Origin: Viridibacillus sp050278625 | Lineage (GTDB): Bacteria; Bacillota; Bacilli; Bacillales_A; Planococcaceae | Direction of reading: 5' to 3' | Assembly: GCF_050278625.1 (NCBI RefSeq) | Contig: NZ_JBNNTI010000003.1 | Span: 91,415 to 155,414 of the forward strand | Length of the DNA stretch: 64,000 nt | Shown here: piece after piece, positions 24,801-33,607 of the stretch | Layout of the letters: every line of letters begins with the position of its first letter | Position numbering within the stretch: position 1 is the stretch's first letter | Position numbers and translations under genes: made by a program | The notes under the pieces: generated by a model | The model's input: the letters and a program-made list of their open reading frames with translations, nothing else | Told to the model about the DNA's origin: nothing | Database searches by the model: none

Positions 24801-24876
24801 TACTGTAAATTATCTTTTCCTCAATAGTAACGATATAAGGGCTTAGAGTGTTTGGAAATCATGGATAGTAACATCT

Positions 24877-24946
24877 TGAGACCCCGCAGGAGCGTTAGCG
24901 ACGAGGAGGCTCAAGGTCGTCCCCAGGAAAGCGTCCGCCGGAACGG
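24877..24946 (-). repeat. GC-rich extragenic repeat, single reversed copy
   Basis: GACCCCGCAGGAGCG then GACGAGGAGGCTC and GGAAAGCG form a GC-rich island in an AT-rich context. Reverse-complemented, it carries the same blocks in the same order as the tandem repeats at 35.1-35.4 kb (CTTTCC, GAGCC, CGTCGCTA, CGCTCCTGC, GGGTCTC), so it belongs to the same family, inserted in opposite orientation. Confidence 0.7.
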
Positions 24947-25217
24947 AAATTAACGGCATCGAAGAAAAAGCCATGGCTAAAATTCATTTTATGGATTTTT
25001 TCAGTGCACTCCGTTTTCGCAAATGAAATGTACAATCTACTTAACAATGGCAATTATCAAAAAAACAAAATAAATGATAACCCTAAGGCGAAAAGCTTCT
25101 ATGTGTACTTTTCTTGAATATATTTCAAAATTGTCCTATTTATTTATTTACTTAGCAGTAATTGAGTCGAAAAGGTATAGAAAATGTGAAATAATGAATA
25201 CTAAGGAGTGATAGATA

Positions 25218-25667
25218 ATGGCATGGGAAGAACAGACATTTGAAGAGTTAACAACGACAGATCTTTATCACATACTACAATTACGTATAAATGTATTTGT
25301 AGTTGAGCAGAAGGCTTATTATGCAGATCTGGATAACCATGATCAAAATTGTGTACATGTAACGTATGAGCAGGATGGAAAACTAATTGCTTATGCACGT
25401 GTTGTCCCTCCAGGTGAAAAATTCGAAATGGCTTCATTTGGTCGAGTAATCGTTTTACCAGAAGCCAGAGGAACAGGACTAGCACAGGAACTTATTAAAA
25501 GAGTAATGGTAATTTTAGAACGTAATTGGCCTGAAGCAGACATTTTTATAGAAGCTCAAGCCTATTTGCAAAAATTCTATGGTGCATTTGGATTTGAAGC
25601 TGTTTCTGAGGAATATATTATGGAATGTTTACCTCATATTGATATGGTGTGCAAGCGAAAAAAATAG
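25218..25667 (+). CDS. ElaA-like GNAT N-acetyltransferase
   Basis: A 149-residue GNAT of the ElaA family: YHILQLRINVFVVEQ at the N terminus, SFGRVIVLPEARGTGLAQEL as the acetyl-CoA core (~residues 73-92), and FYGAFGFEAVSEEY near the end. The substrate is unknown. AAGGAGTGA precedes the ATG. It is separated from the IS scar by about 200 bases of AT-rich DNA in which I see nothing else. Confidence 0.88.
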   Translation: MAWEEQTFEELTTTDLYHILQLRINVFVVEQKAYYADLDNHDQNCVHVTYEQDGKLIAYARVVPPGEKFEMASFGRVIVLPEARGTGLAQELIKRVMVILERNWPEADIFIEAQAYLQKFYGAFGFEAVSEEYIMECLPHIDMVCKRKK

Positions 25668-25766
25668 TATTTTTACAAAGTGAAATAAAATGTCATGTTT
25701 AGTTATTTGGATATAAGGTAAATAACATAGTATGATGGAACAAAATATTGGAAGGAATGATGTTCA

Positions 25767-26087
25767 ATGGCAAAAGGTAAATCTTTAGTAATCGCTGGTA
25801 TCGCAGCAGGTGCATATGCATATTTCCGCAAAAAAGAAAACCGTGATAAAGCTGTAGTTGCATTTAATAATACGAAGGTTAAAGTTAATTCATTTATTGA
25901 AGCGCAAAAACACAATTATTCTGATTTAACTGAAGCAGGACACCCAAACCCTTATGATGAGGGTGATTCTAGAATGGTAGATGAAGGTGCGCTAACAAGT
26001 GTTCGATATTACAACGCTGAAATTCAGGATGATGGACAAGATAATTCATTTGATGACCCAGAACAGCCTGCAGAAGATAAGAAATAA
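25767..26087 (+). CDS. Small membrane-anchored hypothetical protein
   Basis: A 106-residue protein I do not recognise. An N-terminal hydrophobic segment rich in Ala/Gly (SLVIAGIAAGAYAYF, ~5-19) is followed by a basic patch, a short helix (AVVAFNNTKVKVNSFIEAQ) and an acidic Asp/Glu tail. The overall form recalls YtxH-type stress proteins, but without a diagnostic motif. GGAAGGAATG precedes the ATG and a terminator follows. Confidence 0.65.
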   Translation: MAKGKSLVIAGIAAGAYAYFRKKENRDKAVVAFNNTKVKVNSFIEAQKHNYSDLTEAGHPNPYDEGDSRMVDEGALTSVRYYNAEIQDDGQDNSFDDPEQPAEDKK

Positions 26088-26098
26088 TAATAAAATAA

Positions 26099-26138
26099 AA
26101 GCCAACTGTAATAAATTTACGGTTGGCTCAATTTTTTT
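26099..26138 (+). terminator. Terminator after the small hypothetical gene
   Basis: AGCCAAC pairs with GTTGGCT, extended by GTAA/TTAC, followed by seven T. Confidence 0.85.
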
Positions 26139-26153
26139 AGTATTAACGAATAC

Positions 26154-26205
26154 AAAAAAGAGGAGTTCAAACCTTTGAAATATCAAAAATTTGAACAACC
26201 TCTTA
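26154..26205 (-). terminator. Terminator of the CoA-transferase gene
   Basis: AAGAGG plus GTTCAAA pair with TTTGAAC plus CCTCTT around an A-rich loop; the minus strand continues into six T. Confidence 0.8.
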
Positions 26206-26229
26206 TAATTAAGCTATTTTAGAACTGAA

Positions 26230-27750
26230 TTATTTTACTTCTTCAGGTTCTGGAGTTAGCATTTGACCGTATTTAGCAAGGTTTGTATGGAACTCAAAAG
26301 CCTTTTCTAATACGTGTGGAGTTTGTCCACCACGTGCATTAGCTTCTTCTACATATGCATTTAAAGCATCCTTGAATTTAGGGTGAGCACAGTTTTCGAT
26401 AATAAGTGCAGCACGTTCACGAGGAGCAAGTCCACGTAAATCAGCATAACCTTGTTCAGTTACTATCACATCTACGTCATGCTCTGTATGATCAACGTGA
26501 GATACAAATGGTACTACTGAAGAGATTTTGCCGCCTTTAGCGTATGATTTAGTAACGAAGATAGATACACGAGAATTACGTGTAAAGTCTCCTGATCCAC
26601 CAATACCATTCATCATTTTAGTACCGCTTACGTGAGTAGAGTTTACGTTTCCATAGATATCAAGCTCAAGAGCAGTATTAATCGCGATTAATCCCATACG
26701 ACGGATTAGTTCTGGATGGTTAGAGATTTCCTGTGGGCGTAACAATACTTTTTCTTTGTATTTTTCTAAATTGTGATAAACAGATTCCATTTTCTCTTGA
26801 GAAAGTGTTGTAGAGCAACCACTAGCAAACTTAACTTTACCAGCATCGATTAAGTCGAATACAGCATCTTGTAAAACTTCAGAGTAAACTTCTAAATCTT
26901 TGAATTCAGAATCTAACATACCGTGAAGTACAGCGTTTGCAACTGAGCCAACACCAGATTGCATTGGAGCAAGTTCTTCAGTTAAACGACCCTCTTTGAT
27001 CTCGTTACGTAAGAAACCAAGTAAATGAGAAGCAATTTGATCTGTTTCAGCATCTGGTGGAACGATTGCAGATTCAGAGTCTTCTTGATTTGTAATGACA
27101 ATACCAGCAACTTTATCTAAATCTAAAGGAATACCGATAGTACCAATACGATCAGAAGCGTTTAACAATGGAATTGGACCACGTTCACCTTGGTTATCTG
27201 GAATATAGATATCGTGCATACCTTCAAGAGCTGGATAAGAAGAAAGGTTTAACTCGATAATAACTTTATCGGCAGTTTTGATGAAGATTGGTGAGTTACC
27301 AACAGAAGTTGTTGGAATTAACATGCCGTCTTCAGTGATGGCTACTGCTTCGATAATAGCTACGTCTACGCCTTTCATAGCTCCTTGGCGTAAGTATTCA
27401 GCAGTAATAGATAAATGTTGGTCAATATAGTACATGTCGCCATTGTTAATGTGACCACGCATAGCGCTATCAGATTGGAAAGGTACACGTTTGCCAATAA
27501 TGCCTGCATCAGACATGATCGTATCGATATCAGAGCCTAGAGATGCACCTGTATATACATCAACTTTGAACTTTTCGTTTTTAGAACGCTCTACTAAAGC
27601 CATTGGTACTGCTTTCGCATCCCCTGAGCGTGTAAAGCCACTTAGACCAAGTGCCATACCATCTTGAATTAAAGATGCAGCCTCCTCAGCTGTAATTACC
27701 TTTTTCGAAAGTTCTGCATGACGAAGTCTATCTTCGATTTTTACTGTCAT
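26230..27750 (-). CDS. Acetyl-CoA hydrolase/transferase family protein (succinate/acetate CoA-transferase type)
   Basis: A 506-residue class I-like CoA-transferase of the Cat1/AarC type, moving CoA between succinyl- or propionyl-CoA and acetate. Visible are the N-terminal GLSGFTRSGDAKAVP loop, GVGSVANAVLHGM (~residue 262), GNVNSTHVSGTKMMNGIGGS and GSGDFTRN, and the C-terminal DLRGLAPRERAALI. ATG 27750 is used: GAGAGG lies eight bases before it, while ATG 27759 touches that site. A LytTR regulator gene lies directly upstream on the same strand, with a terminator between. Confidence 0.9.
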   Translation of the reverse strand: MTVKIEDRLRHAELSKKVITAEEAASLIQDGMALGLSGFTRSGDAKAVPMALVERSKNEKFKVDVYTGASLGSDIDTIMSDAGIIGKRVPFQSDSAMRGHINNGDMYYIDQHLSITAEYLRQGAMKGVDVAIIEAVAITEDGMLIPTTSVGNSPIFIKTADKVIIELNLSSYPALEGMHDIYIPDNQGERGPIPLLNASDRIGTIGIPLDLDKVAGIVITNQEDSESAIVPPDAETDQIASHLLGFLRNEIKEGRLTEELAPMQSGVGSVANAVLHGMLDSEFKDLEVYSEVLQDAVFDLIDAGKVKFASGCSTTLSQEKMESVYHNLEKYKEKVLLRPQEISNHPELIRRMGLIAINTALELDIYGNVNSTHVSGTKMMNGIGGSGDFTRNSRVSIFVTKSYAKGGKISSVVPFVSHVDHTEHDVDVIVTEQGYADLRGLAPRERAALIIENCAHPKFKDALNAYVEEANARGGQTPHVLEKAFEFHTNLAKYGQMLTPEPEEVK

Positions 27751-27937
27751 TACTATCATCCTCTCTGCTTAATGAATACTTTTCTATCATTATTACAAAA
27801 AATTACTATTCTTTTAAATTAGCCTGTATGAAGATTATACCTATTTTTTATATTATCATCGAATTGTCACATTTGCTCGAAAAAAGCATGAAAAGGCTTA
27901 AAAATAGCTCAAAAGAGAAAAAAAACGTGTAAACGAG

Positions 27938-27966
27938 AAAAAAGCTGTCTTAAAAGACAGCTTTTT
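27938..27966. terminator. Terminator between the LytTR and CoA-transferase genes
   Basis: AAAAAAGCTGTCT pairs with AGACAGCTTTTT, T-rich on both strands. It separates the two minus-strand genes, so the CoA-transferase needs its own promoter in 27751-27937. Confidence 0.88.
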
Positions 27967-27977
27967 CTTATGTTTAC

Positions 27978-28628
27978 TTAGAATCCCAGTGAACGACGGA
28001 AATAGCTTGCGTAACGTTGACTGACAGGAATTCTTGTTCCATCCTTCATAATCAATAAGAAGGTTGAATGAGAATCCGGTTGGATTTCTTCAATAAAATC
28101 GATATTAACAATGTATGAACGATGGCAACGGATGAAAGAGTCCGGAGATAAGAAAAGCTCTAAATCACTTAAATTCAAACGATGATAGCCTTCTTTATAC
28201 ATTGTTTTCACAAAAGTTTTGCGAAGTTGAGTTTCTAAATAGATAACTTCTTTATGTTTGACAGGGTACCAACAGTCATCGATTTTAATTGTAATGTAGT
28301 TTGTAAGGAAAGGAGATGGCTTTTGTGGGAAAATAGCTGTGATAGCCCCTTTGGTTTCCCCTTCTTCCATTAACGGAATACTCATTCCATAGTAAGGAAC
28401 ACCGAATACTTCAGGTTCGATAAATGAATTGATTTTTTGTCCGTAACGAAGAGCTTGGTGTGTTGCTGAGCCTTCAGGGATTAGATCACCCGGTTTGATT
28501 TTTAAATCAACTTTTTTACTTGGCTGATAATATAAGTATTCTTCAGTATCTGAAATAACGATTGAAGTGTTATCAGGGAAAAATTCCTTAATAATTTGTA
28601 TCAATTCCTCGATAGATCGTGGATCCAT
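27978..28628 (-). CDS. LytTR-family transcriptional regulator with N-terminal PAS-like sensor
   Basis: A 216-residue regulator. The C-terminal ~100 residues are a LytTR DNA-binding domain (VIYLETQLRKTFVK, SFIRCHRSYIVNIDFIEEI, IPVSQRYASYFRR). The N-terminal part (~10-105: DTEEYLYYQPSKKVDLKIKP, EGSATHQALRYGQ, FGVPYYGMSIPL) resembles the PAS-like sensor seen in some soluble chemoreceptors and sigma-54 activators; there is no receiver domain or membrane segment. It may sense a cytosolic metabolite and act on the adjacent CoA-transferase. CGAGGTAAGG precedes the ATG. Confidence 0.85.
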   Translation of the reverse strand: MDPRSIEELIQIIKEFFPDNTSIVISDTEEYLYYQPSKKVDLKIKPGDLIPEGSATHQALRYGQKINSFIEPEVFGVPYYGMSIPLMEEGETKGAITAIFPQKPSPFLTNYITIKIDDCWYPVKHKEVIYLETQLRKTFVKTMYKEGYHRLNLSDLELFLSPDSFIRCHRSYIVNIDFIEEIQPDSHSTFLLIMKDGTRIPVSQRYASYFRRSLGF

Positions 28629-29053
28629 AAATCCTTACCTCGTTTCTTTCCATTCTTAAGTACTTTTCTAACATTTTACTATAGTTTAAAGACGAATTTA
28701 AGTAAAGAGAATCATTGGAATAATAAAAAATTATTTAGTGGAATCAGGATGAAGCAAAAGATACATGCGTTGCTTCTTTCATACTATAGTTTTGCCAAAA
28801 GAGTTTTGTAAGGAATTGTAGCATGCTTTGCAATAAAAATAAATTCCAGCCCCTTTAATTAATATTAATGGATAAATATTGTATAATATATATATATCAC
28901 CTGTAAAATTAGTGAGAATAACGTCCTATAATATATTTTTTTACAAATTTTGCTTAGAAAGGTATAAAACTATTTTCATATTACCAATTTCGTTATATAG
29001 TTAGTTAAAGTCTAATATAAAACATGCGCATATTGTAGAAAGATGGGGAGTAT
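28629..29053. other. 425-base intergenic region between divergent LytTR and AraC genes
   Basis: AT-rich DNA with promoter-like sequence (TTGTATAATATA near 28876-28890) and one hairpin (GAAGCAA and TTGCTTC, ~28752-28778). I see no coding sequence or known RNA here. Confidence 0.4.
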
Positions 29054-29839
29054 ATGCTACAACACCAATATTCTATTTCAGAAGCTATTTCAAAGAGGTA
29101 TTTCCAAGAGATTGAAACGATGAACCGCTATGAAGGTATTGAAAAATTTTTTGAAATTGAATCCCAACTGTTAAGAGAGATTTATCAATTAGAGGCTGAA
29201 GCTTCAAAGGAATCTTTGCGTCTTCTAATTGATATTTTATCTGAGCGTTCTGGGAAGCATTTTTTTAGGGCAATCAGGCATTATTTTGTTGTACTTTCAT
29301 CAGTTGTTACGAGAAAACTTATTGAGAACCAGGCACCATCTAAAAAGGCATTTGCCTTTAACGCCGCTTGCGTTGAGATGATTGATCAACGTATGAATGA
29401 CGCAGAATTTTTACAGTTTGCGGATGATTTAATAGAATTCTATATTTATGTGATTTCTGAAAGAAAGCAGCCTTCTTACAAGCATCAAACCGTCAATAAA
29501 GTCATTATGTTTATTGATGATGAGGTAGAGACAGACTTATCTGTAGAAGATATTGCACAGTACTTTACGATCAGTACAAGTCATCTGTCACGTATCTTCA
29601 AGGAGCATGTGGGAATTACATTAGTAGAGTATTTGAACGTGAGGCGTGTAGAGGAATCGCAGTATTATTTAAGGCATACAAATAAAAGTATTTCAGATAT
29701 TTCAGAGCAATTCCACTTCTGTAACCAGAGTTACTATACACGTATTTTCAAAAAGTATGTAGGGTTGACACCTAAGCATTTTAGAGACCAACCAAATCAT
29801 GAGTACTTTCGTTTCCAACTACCAGACCGAAACATTTGA
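29054..29839 (+). CDS. AraC-family transcriptional regulator
   Basis: A 261-residue regulator whose last ~100 residues hold the two AraC helix-turn-helix units (VEDIAQYFTISTSHLSRIFK and KSISDISEQFHFCNQSYYTR, ending FKKYVGLTPKHFRDQ). The N-terminal ~155 residues are helical without a recognised ligand domain; they recall Bacillus AraC proteins with a helical sensor. TGGGGAG precedes the ATG. The regulated gene is not evident; yidC2 follows in the same direction. Confidence 0.88.
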   Translation: MLQHQYSISEAISKRYFQEIETMNRYEGIEKFFEIESQLLREIYQLEAEASKESLRLLIDILSERSGKHFFRAIRHYFVVLSSVVTRKLIENQAPSKKAFAFNAACVEMIDQRMNDAEFLQFADDLIEFYIYVISERKQPSYKHQTVNKVIMFIDDEVETDLSVEDIAQYFTISTSHLSRIFKEHVGITLVEYLNVRRVEESQYYLRHTNKSISDISEQFHFCNQSYYTRIFKKYVGLTPKHFRDQPNHEYFRFQLPDRNI

Positions 29840-29931
29840 AAATATTGATAGTTTACTTCTTCTTTAATTTGAAATGTACTATATATTTAAGGTATACTTC
29901 ACTATAGTTTGAGAAATTGTAGGTGAGAAAA

Positions 29932-30696
29932 TTGAAGAAGAAAATTGGGTTACTCTCAATGCTTGGTTTAGTGCCGTTTGTGCTAGCTGGTTGTGATTCA
30001 GTGAAAAACCAAGAAGGCTTTTTTTATAGTTTGTTCGTAAAGCCAATGGAATTTGTTTTAAATTTCTTTGGAAATACGTTATTTACAGATAGTTACGGAT
30101 TAGCGATTATCTTAATTACGGTTCTTATTCGCCTTGTCTTAATGCCGTTTATGCTTAAAAACTATAAGCATCAACAAGGTATGAAGACGAAAATGGATAA
30201 GCTAAAACCTGAAATGGATGATATCCAAAAGAAATTAAAAGCAGCAAAAACAAAAGAAGAACAAATGGCATTGCAACAAGAAATGATGGGTCTATATCGT
30301 AAACATGGAGTCAATCCATTGAATATGGGTTGTTTACCAGTTGTGATACAAATGCCAATTATCATGGGTCTTTATTATGCAATCCTTTACTCAACTGAGG
30401 TTCAAGCTCATCAATTCTTATGGTTTAGCCTAGGTAAACCAGATATTATTATGACATTGGTTGCTGGTGCGATTTACTTCGTTCAAGCACAAGTATCGTT
30501 ATGGACTGTACCAGAGCAGCAAAAATCACAAATGAAATTGATGATGTATATTTCGCCGATTATGATCATGTTCATCTCATTCTCTAGTATGGCAGCATTA
30601 CCACTTTACTGGTCTGTCAGCGGTGCGATTTTAATATTCCAAACATATCTTGGTCGTAAGTTCTATTCAGAACATCCGGAAAAGGCAGCAAAATAG
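29932..30696 (+). CDS. yidC: Membrane protein insertase YidC2 (Oxa1 family lipoprotein)
   Basis: A 254-residue Oxa1/YidC insertase. The signal peptide ends in the lipobox VLAGC, so the mature protein is lipid-anchored at Cys (~residue 21). Five membrane segments follow: DSYGLAIILITVLIRLVLMP carries the conserved groove Arg, then a Lys-rich cytoplasmic hairpin, GCLPVVIQMPIIMGLYYAI and two more. It helps Sec insert membrane proteins. TTG 29932 is preferred because AGGTGAG precedes it; GTG 29923 is part of that site. Unlike B. subtilis yidC2 there is no room for a MifM leader peptide. Confidence 0.92.
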   Translation: MKKKIGLLSMLGLVPFVLAGCDSVKNQEGFFYSLFVKPMEFVLNFFGNTLFTDSYGLAIILITVLIRLVLMPFMLKNYKHQQGMKTKMDKLKPEMDDIQKKLKAAKTKEEQMALQQEMMGLYRKHGVNPLNMGCLPVVIQMPIIMGLYYAILYSTEVQAHQFLWFSLGKPDIIMTLVAGAIYFVQAQVSLWTVPEQQKSQMKLMMYISPIMIMFISFSSMAALPLYWSVSGAILIFQTYLGRKFYSEHPEKAAK

Positions 30697-30706
30697 TAAT
30701 ACAATG

Positions 30707-30735
30707 ATCGGGGCAGATAGTGTCCCGATTTTTTT
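30707..30735 (+). terminator. yidC2 terminator
   Basis: ATCGGGGC pairs with GTCCCGAT (one G-T) and is followed by T7, immediately before the next ribosome site. Confidence 0.8.
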
Positions 30736-30748
30736 GGAGGAAAATACT

Positions 30749-30994
30749 TTGAAAATAAAAAATATTACGGGTGTATTAGTTGTTATTACGAGTTTACTGG
30801 CGCTATATTTCATCATTAAACAGAACTTTAATGTAGCTATACTATTCATCACATTAATGTTCACGGTAACGAATGCTTTTAGAGCAAAAGATTTTAAAGA
30901 AAAAGGTTTTGAAAAAGAGGCTAAATGGATGCGAGGAATGTCTATTTTCTTCGGGATTGCTACTTTAGCGATATTAGTAGTTAACTTCATGTAA
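30749..30994 (+). CDS. Small two-helix membrane protein (DUF3953-like)
   Basis: An 81-residue protein with membrane helices at ~5-22, ~27-42 and ~63-80, and a charged loop (RAKDFKEKGFEKEAKW). It resembles the DUF3953 group of short Bacillus membrane proteins; function unknown. The TTG start follows TTGGAGG by eight bases; there is no other suitable start. It sits just after the yidC2 terminator. Confidence 0.65.
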   Translation: MKIKNITGVLVVITSLLALYFIIKQNFNVAILFITLMFTVTNAFRAKDFKEKGFEKEAKWMRGMSIFFGIATLAILVVNFM

Positions 30995-31004
30995 CCTTAT
31001 TATG

Positions 31005-31038
31005 AAACGATATCTTGCGGTTGCTAGATATCGTTTTT
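31005..31038 (+). terminator. Terminator after the small membrane protein gene
   Basis: AAACGATATCT pairs with AGATATCGTTT and is followed by TTAT. Confidence 0.85.
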
Positions 31039-31163
31039 ATTGTTAGATGAAACATTTCCATATAGAGAACGTCTATATAAAAGCTATTTGGAAGTTGATG
31101 ATTCTAAAGGTTCAAGTTAAGATGGTATAAAATACATAAAAGAAGGACAGGTATCAAATAAAC

Positions 31164-31922
31164 ATGAGTAAAAAAAATCATATCGAATTTCCATTTAAGA
31201 TGATGGCTTCATTTGCGGTTTTTGCGTTAATAATGTCAGGATGTGGGAATAAAGATACTGAAAATAAAGAGGAACAATCATCAAAAACAACTGAAACATT
31301 TCATGAAGATATAGAAACGCAAGATTCAAAAAAGAATGAACAAGAAGAAGTACGTGACGCTGGAGGCTATATTGTAGGTCAAGAGCTCCCTAAAAAAGCA
31401 ACTTATATAAATGATATATTAATTGCGAGTAAAAAGTATCCATTACCTGCCGACTTTGCTCCAGGTGAAGATCCTGAAGCACGTGCAGCTTATGAAAAAT
31501 TATATGCTGCAGCTTTACTAGAGGGCTATACTTTTAATGCATTTAGTACTTATCGTTCTTATGACCGTCAAGTTGAGTTATATGCTAATTATGTAAATAG
31601 AAAAGGTGGCAAAGAAGCAGCCGATAGGTATAGTGCCCGTCCTGGTTATTCTGAACATCAAACAGGATTAGCTTTTGATATTGGTGAAGTAGGAAATGAA
31701 CAACTTTTTGCAGACGAAGGTTTTGGTGCAACTGAAGCAGGGAAATGGCTTGCAAAAAATGCCCATAAGTTTGGATTTATAATGCGCTATCCGGAAGGAA
31801 AAGAAAATGTTACAGGTTATATGCATGAAGCATGGCATTTCCGTTACGTAGGAATAGATATTGCTAAAGATATCTATAGCAATAAAAGTACATTAGAAGA
31901 ATACTTAGAAATAGGAAAGTAA
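31164..31922 (+). CDS. D-alanyl-D-alanine carboxypeptidase-like lipoprotein (M15B, VanY family)
   Basis: A 252-residue exported lipoprotein (hydrophobic segment ending IMSGCG, lipid Cys ~residue 28), then a charged linker and an M15 zinc peptidase domain. The zinc ligands are in SEHQTGLAFD (His, Asp) and EAWHFRYV (Glu, His); FSTYRSYDRQVELY is the substrate loop. It trims the terminal D-Ala of peptidoglycan stem peptides outside the membrane. An AGAAGGACAGG site lies rather far from the ATG. It is convergent with cls. Confidence 0.92.
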   Translation: MSKKNHIEFPFKMMASFAVFALIMSGCGNKDTENKEEQSSKTTETFHEDIETQDSKKNEQEEVRDAGGYIVGQELPKKATYINDILIASKKYPLPADFAPGEDPEARAAYEKLYAAALLEGYTFNAFSTYRSYDRQVELYANYVNRKGGKEAADRYSARPGYSEHQTGLAFDIGEVGNEQLFADEGFGATEAGKWLAKNAHKFGFIMRYPEGKENVTGYMHEAWHFRYVGIDIAKDIYSNKSTLEEYLEIGK

Positions 31923-31938
31923 ATTGCTATATAAATAG

Positions 31939-31973
31939 GAAAGCCTTCTGAACATCCATTCAGAAGGCTTTTG
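31939..31973. terminator. Terminator between convergent vanY-like and cls genes
   Basis: AAAGCCTTCTGAA pairs perfectly with TTCAGAAGGCTTT around CATCCA, followed by T-rich sequence on both strands. Confidence 0.9.
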
Positions 31974-31976
31974 TGT

Positions 31977-33431
31977 TTATAAAATAGGTGATAGTAAACG
32001 AGATATTGATTCTTTCATTTTAATAATACGAGAACGGTTAGCATATTTTTCAGGAGTCAATTCTGTGCATAACTGCATATCTTGCTCAAAAAGCTCTGCT
32101 AATTGATGGGAAGTTTCCCGATCATATATAAATGCATTTACTTCGAAATTCAATTTGAAGCTACGGAAATCGATATTAGCAGTGCCAACTGTAGAAGCTT
32201 CATCATCAATGACAATCATCTTCGTATGCAAGAAACCATTTTCATATATAAAGATTTTAGCTCCTGCTTTAATTAGCTGACCAATATAAGAATAAGTTGC
32301 CCAGTAAACAAACATATGATCAGGTTTGTTAGGTATCATAATACGTACATCAATCCCAGATAAGCATGCAATTCTCACCGCATCCATAAAACTATCATCT
32401 GGAATAAAATAAGGTGTTTGAATATAAACGTATTTTGTTGCCATTCCTATTAATTTTAAATAACCGATTTTAATTTGTTCCCATTCTGAATCAGGGCCAC
32501 TAGAAACTATTTGCAAACCAACTTCACCTTTACGAGAAAAAGTAGGGAAGTATCGATCAGAGTATTCAATATCCTGGTTATCAGATGCTTGATTCCAGTC
32601 TAAAATGAAGCGAGTTTGAAGTGGATGTACAGAGCTTCCTTCAATACGTAAATGTGTGTCACGCCAGTAGCCAAATTTTTTGTTTAACCCAAGATATTCG
32701 TCGCCAACATTGAATCCACCAATATATCCTGTTCGACCGTCTACGATAACAAGTTTGCGGTGGTTTCGATAATTCAAACGAGGATTAATGAGGGGCAAAA
32801 TTGAAGGGAAAAATACCTCTACCTCACCGCCAGCCTCTATTAATTGCTTGAAGTGTCTCTTGTGAACACCCCTTGAACCCATTTCATCATACAATACCCT
32901 TACTTGTATCCCTTGCTTCGCTTTTTTAATCAACCCATTTAAGATATGAGTTCCCAAGTTATCCATCTTGAAAATATAGTATTGAATATGGATATGGTCT
33001 TTCGCTGCTTCAATATCCTTTAGTAGAGATTTGAATTTCTCAGCACCATCAGAATAGATTTTCACTGCGTTATCTTGTGTTAAAACAGCGTGATTTGTAC
33101 TTAGATGCATATAGATGAGGTCTTTATAGTGTGCTGCATCATCTAAACGATATTCGAATGTCCCATCTTCAATAGCTTCCATCTGATAATCAATTAGTTT
33201 TTCAATCCCAATTTTCTTGCGACCTTCCCATCGGAAAAGATGCTTTTTACGTAATTTACGACCTAATAATAAATATAATATGAATCCGCCAACTGGGAAG
33301 AAGAATAGGACTAATATCCAAGCCCATGTCGAGGAAGGTTCACGTCGTTCTAAAAATATAATGGGGATTGCTAATAAGATGTTCAACGATAAGGTGAGGG
33401 GCACTATAAATGAAAAAAAAGTTACAATCAA
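31977..33431 (-). CDS. cls: Cardiolipin synthase
   Basis: A 484-residue membrane phospholipase-D-family enzyme that joins two phosphatidylglycerols into cardiolipin. Two N-terminal helices (~1-26 and ~36-55) precede two catalytic HKD motifs: HRKLVIVDGRTGYIGG (~224) and HTKMIVIDDEASTVGTAN (~399). The TTG at 33431 follows AAGAAGGTG at eight bases. Length and motif spacing are normal. Confidence 0.95.
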   Translation of the reverse strand: MIVTFFSFIVPLTLSLNILLAIPIIFLERREPSSTWAWILVLFFFPVGGFILYLLLGRKLRKKHLFRWEGRKKIGIEKLIDYQMEAIEDGTFEYRLDDAAHYKDLIYMHLSTNHAVLTQDNAVKIYSDGAEKFKSLLKDIEAAKDHIHIQYYIFKMDNLGTHILNGLIKKAKQGIQVRVLYDEMGSRGVHKRHFKQLIEAGGEVEVFFPSILPLINPRLNYRNHRKLVIVDGRTGYIGGFNVGDEYLGLNKKFGYWRDTHLRIEGSSVHPLQTRFILDWNQASDNQDIEYSDRYFPTFSRKGEVGLQIVSSGPDSEWEQIKIGYLKLIGMATKYVYIQTPYFIPDDSFMDAVRIACLSGIDVRIMIPNKPDHMFVYWATYSYIGQLIKAGAKIFIYENGFLHTKMIVIDDEASTVGTANIDFRSFKLNFEVNAFIYDRETSHQLAELFEQDMQLCTELTPEKYANRSRIIKMKESISRLLSPIL

Positions 33432-33607
33432 ACGTTACACCTTCTTCCATTATTTCTTTCCTTTAGTATATCGTATATGTCTATAAGAAAGAAGAAGGTA
33501 GTGATTTTCTAAAGTTTCCTTAAAGCCTACTTGACCAATAGGGATTAATGGTTTATGGTATTCTATATAATTATCATTTATGCTTTTCTTTACTAGGAGG
33601 ATTTACT

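Larger units (their letters stand above)
24255..25012. mobile_element. Decayed IS1182-like insertion sequence with recognisable terminal inverted repeats
   Basis: The left end reads GAGGGCACTGAAAAAAC and the right end, reverse-complemented, GAGTGCACTGAAAAAAT, each followed by a CCAT block: an inverted pair of about 20 bases that I take as the IS ends. Between them lie a broken minus-strand transposase end (24366-~24800), a hairpin, and a GC-rich repeat (24877-24946). At ~760 bp it is about half a normal IS1182, so much of the transposase is gone. Confidence 0.7.

Noticed and set aside
33432..33607. S-box or T-box leader for the cystine transporter tcyP
   Set aside because: No conserved T-box or SAM-aptamer sequence and no antiterminator hairpin is visible before the ribosome site.
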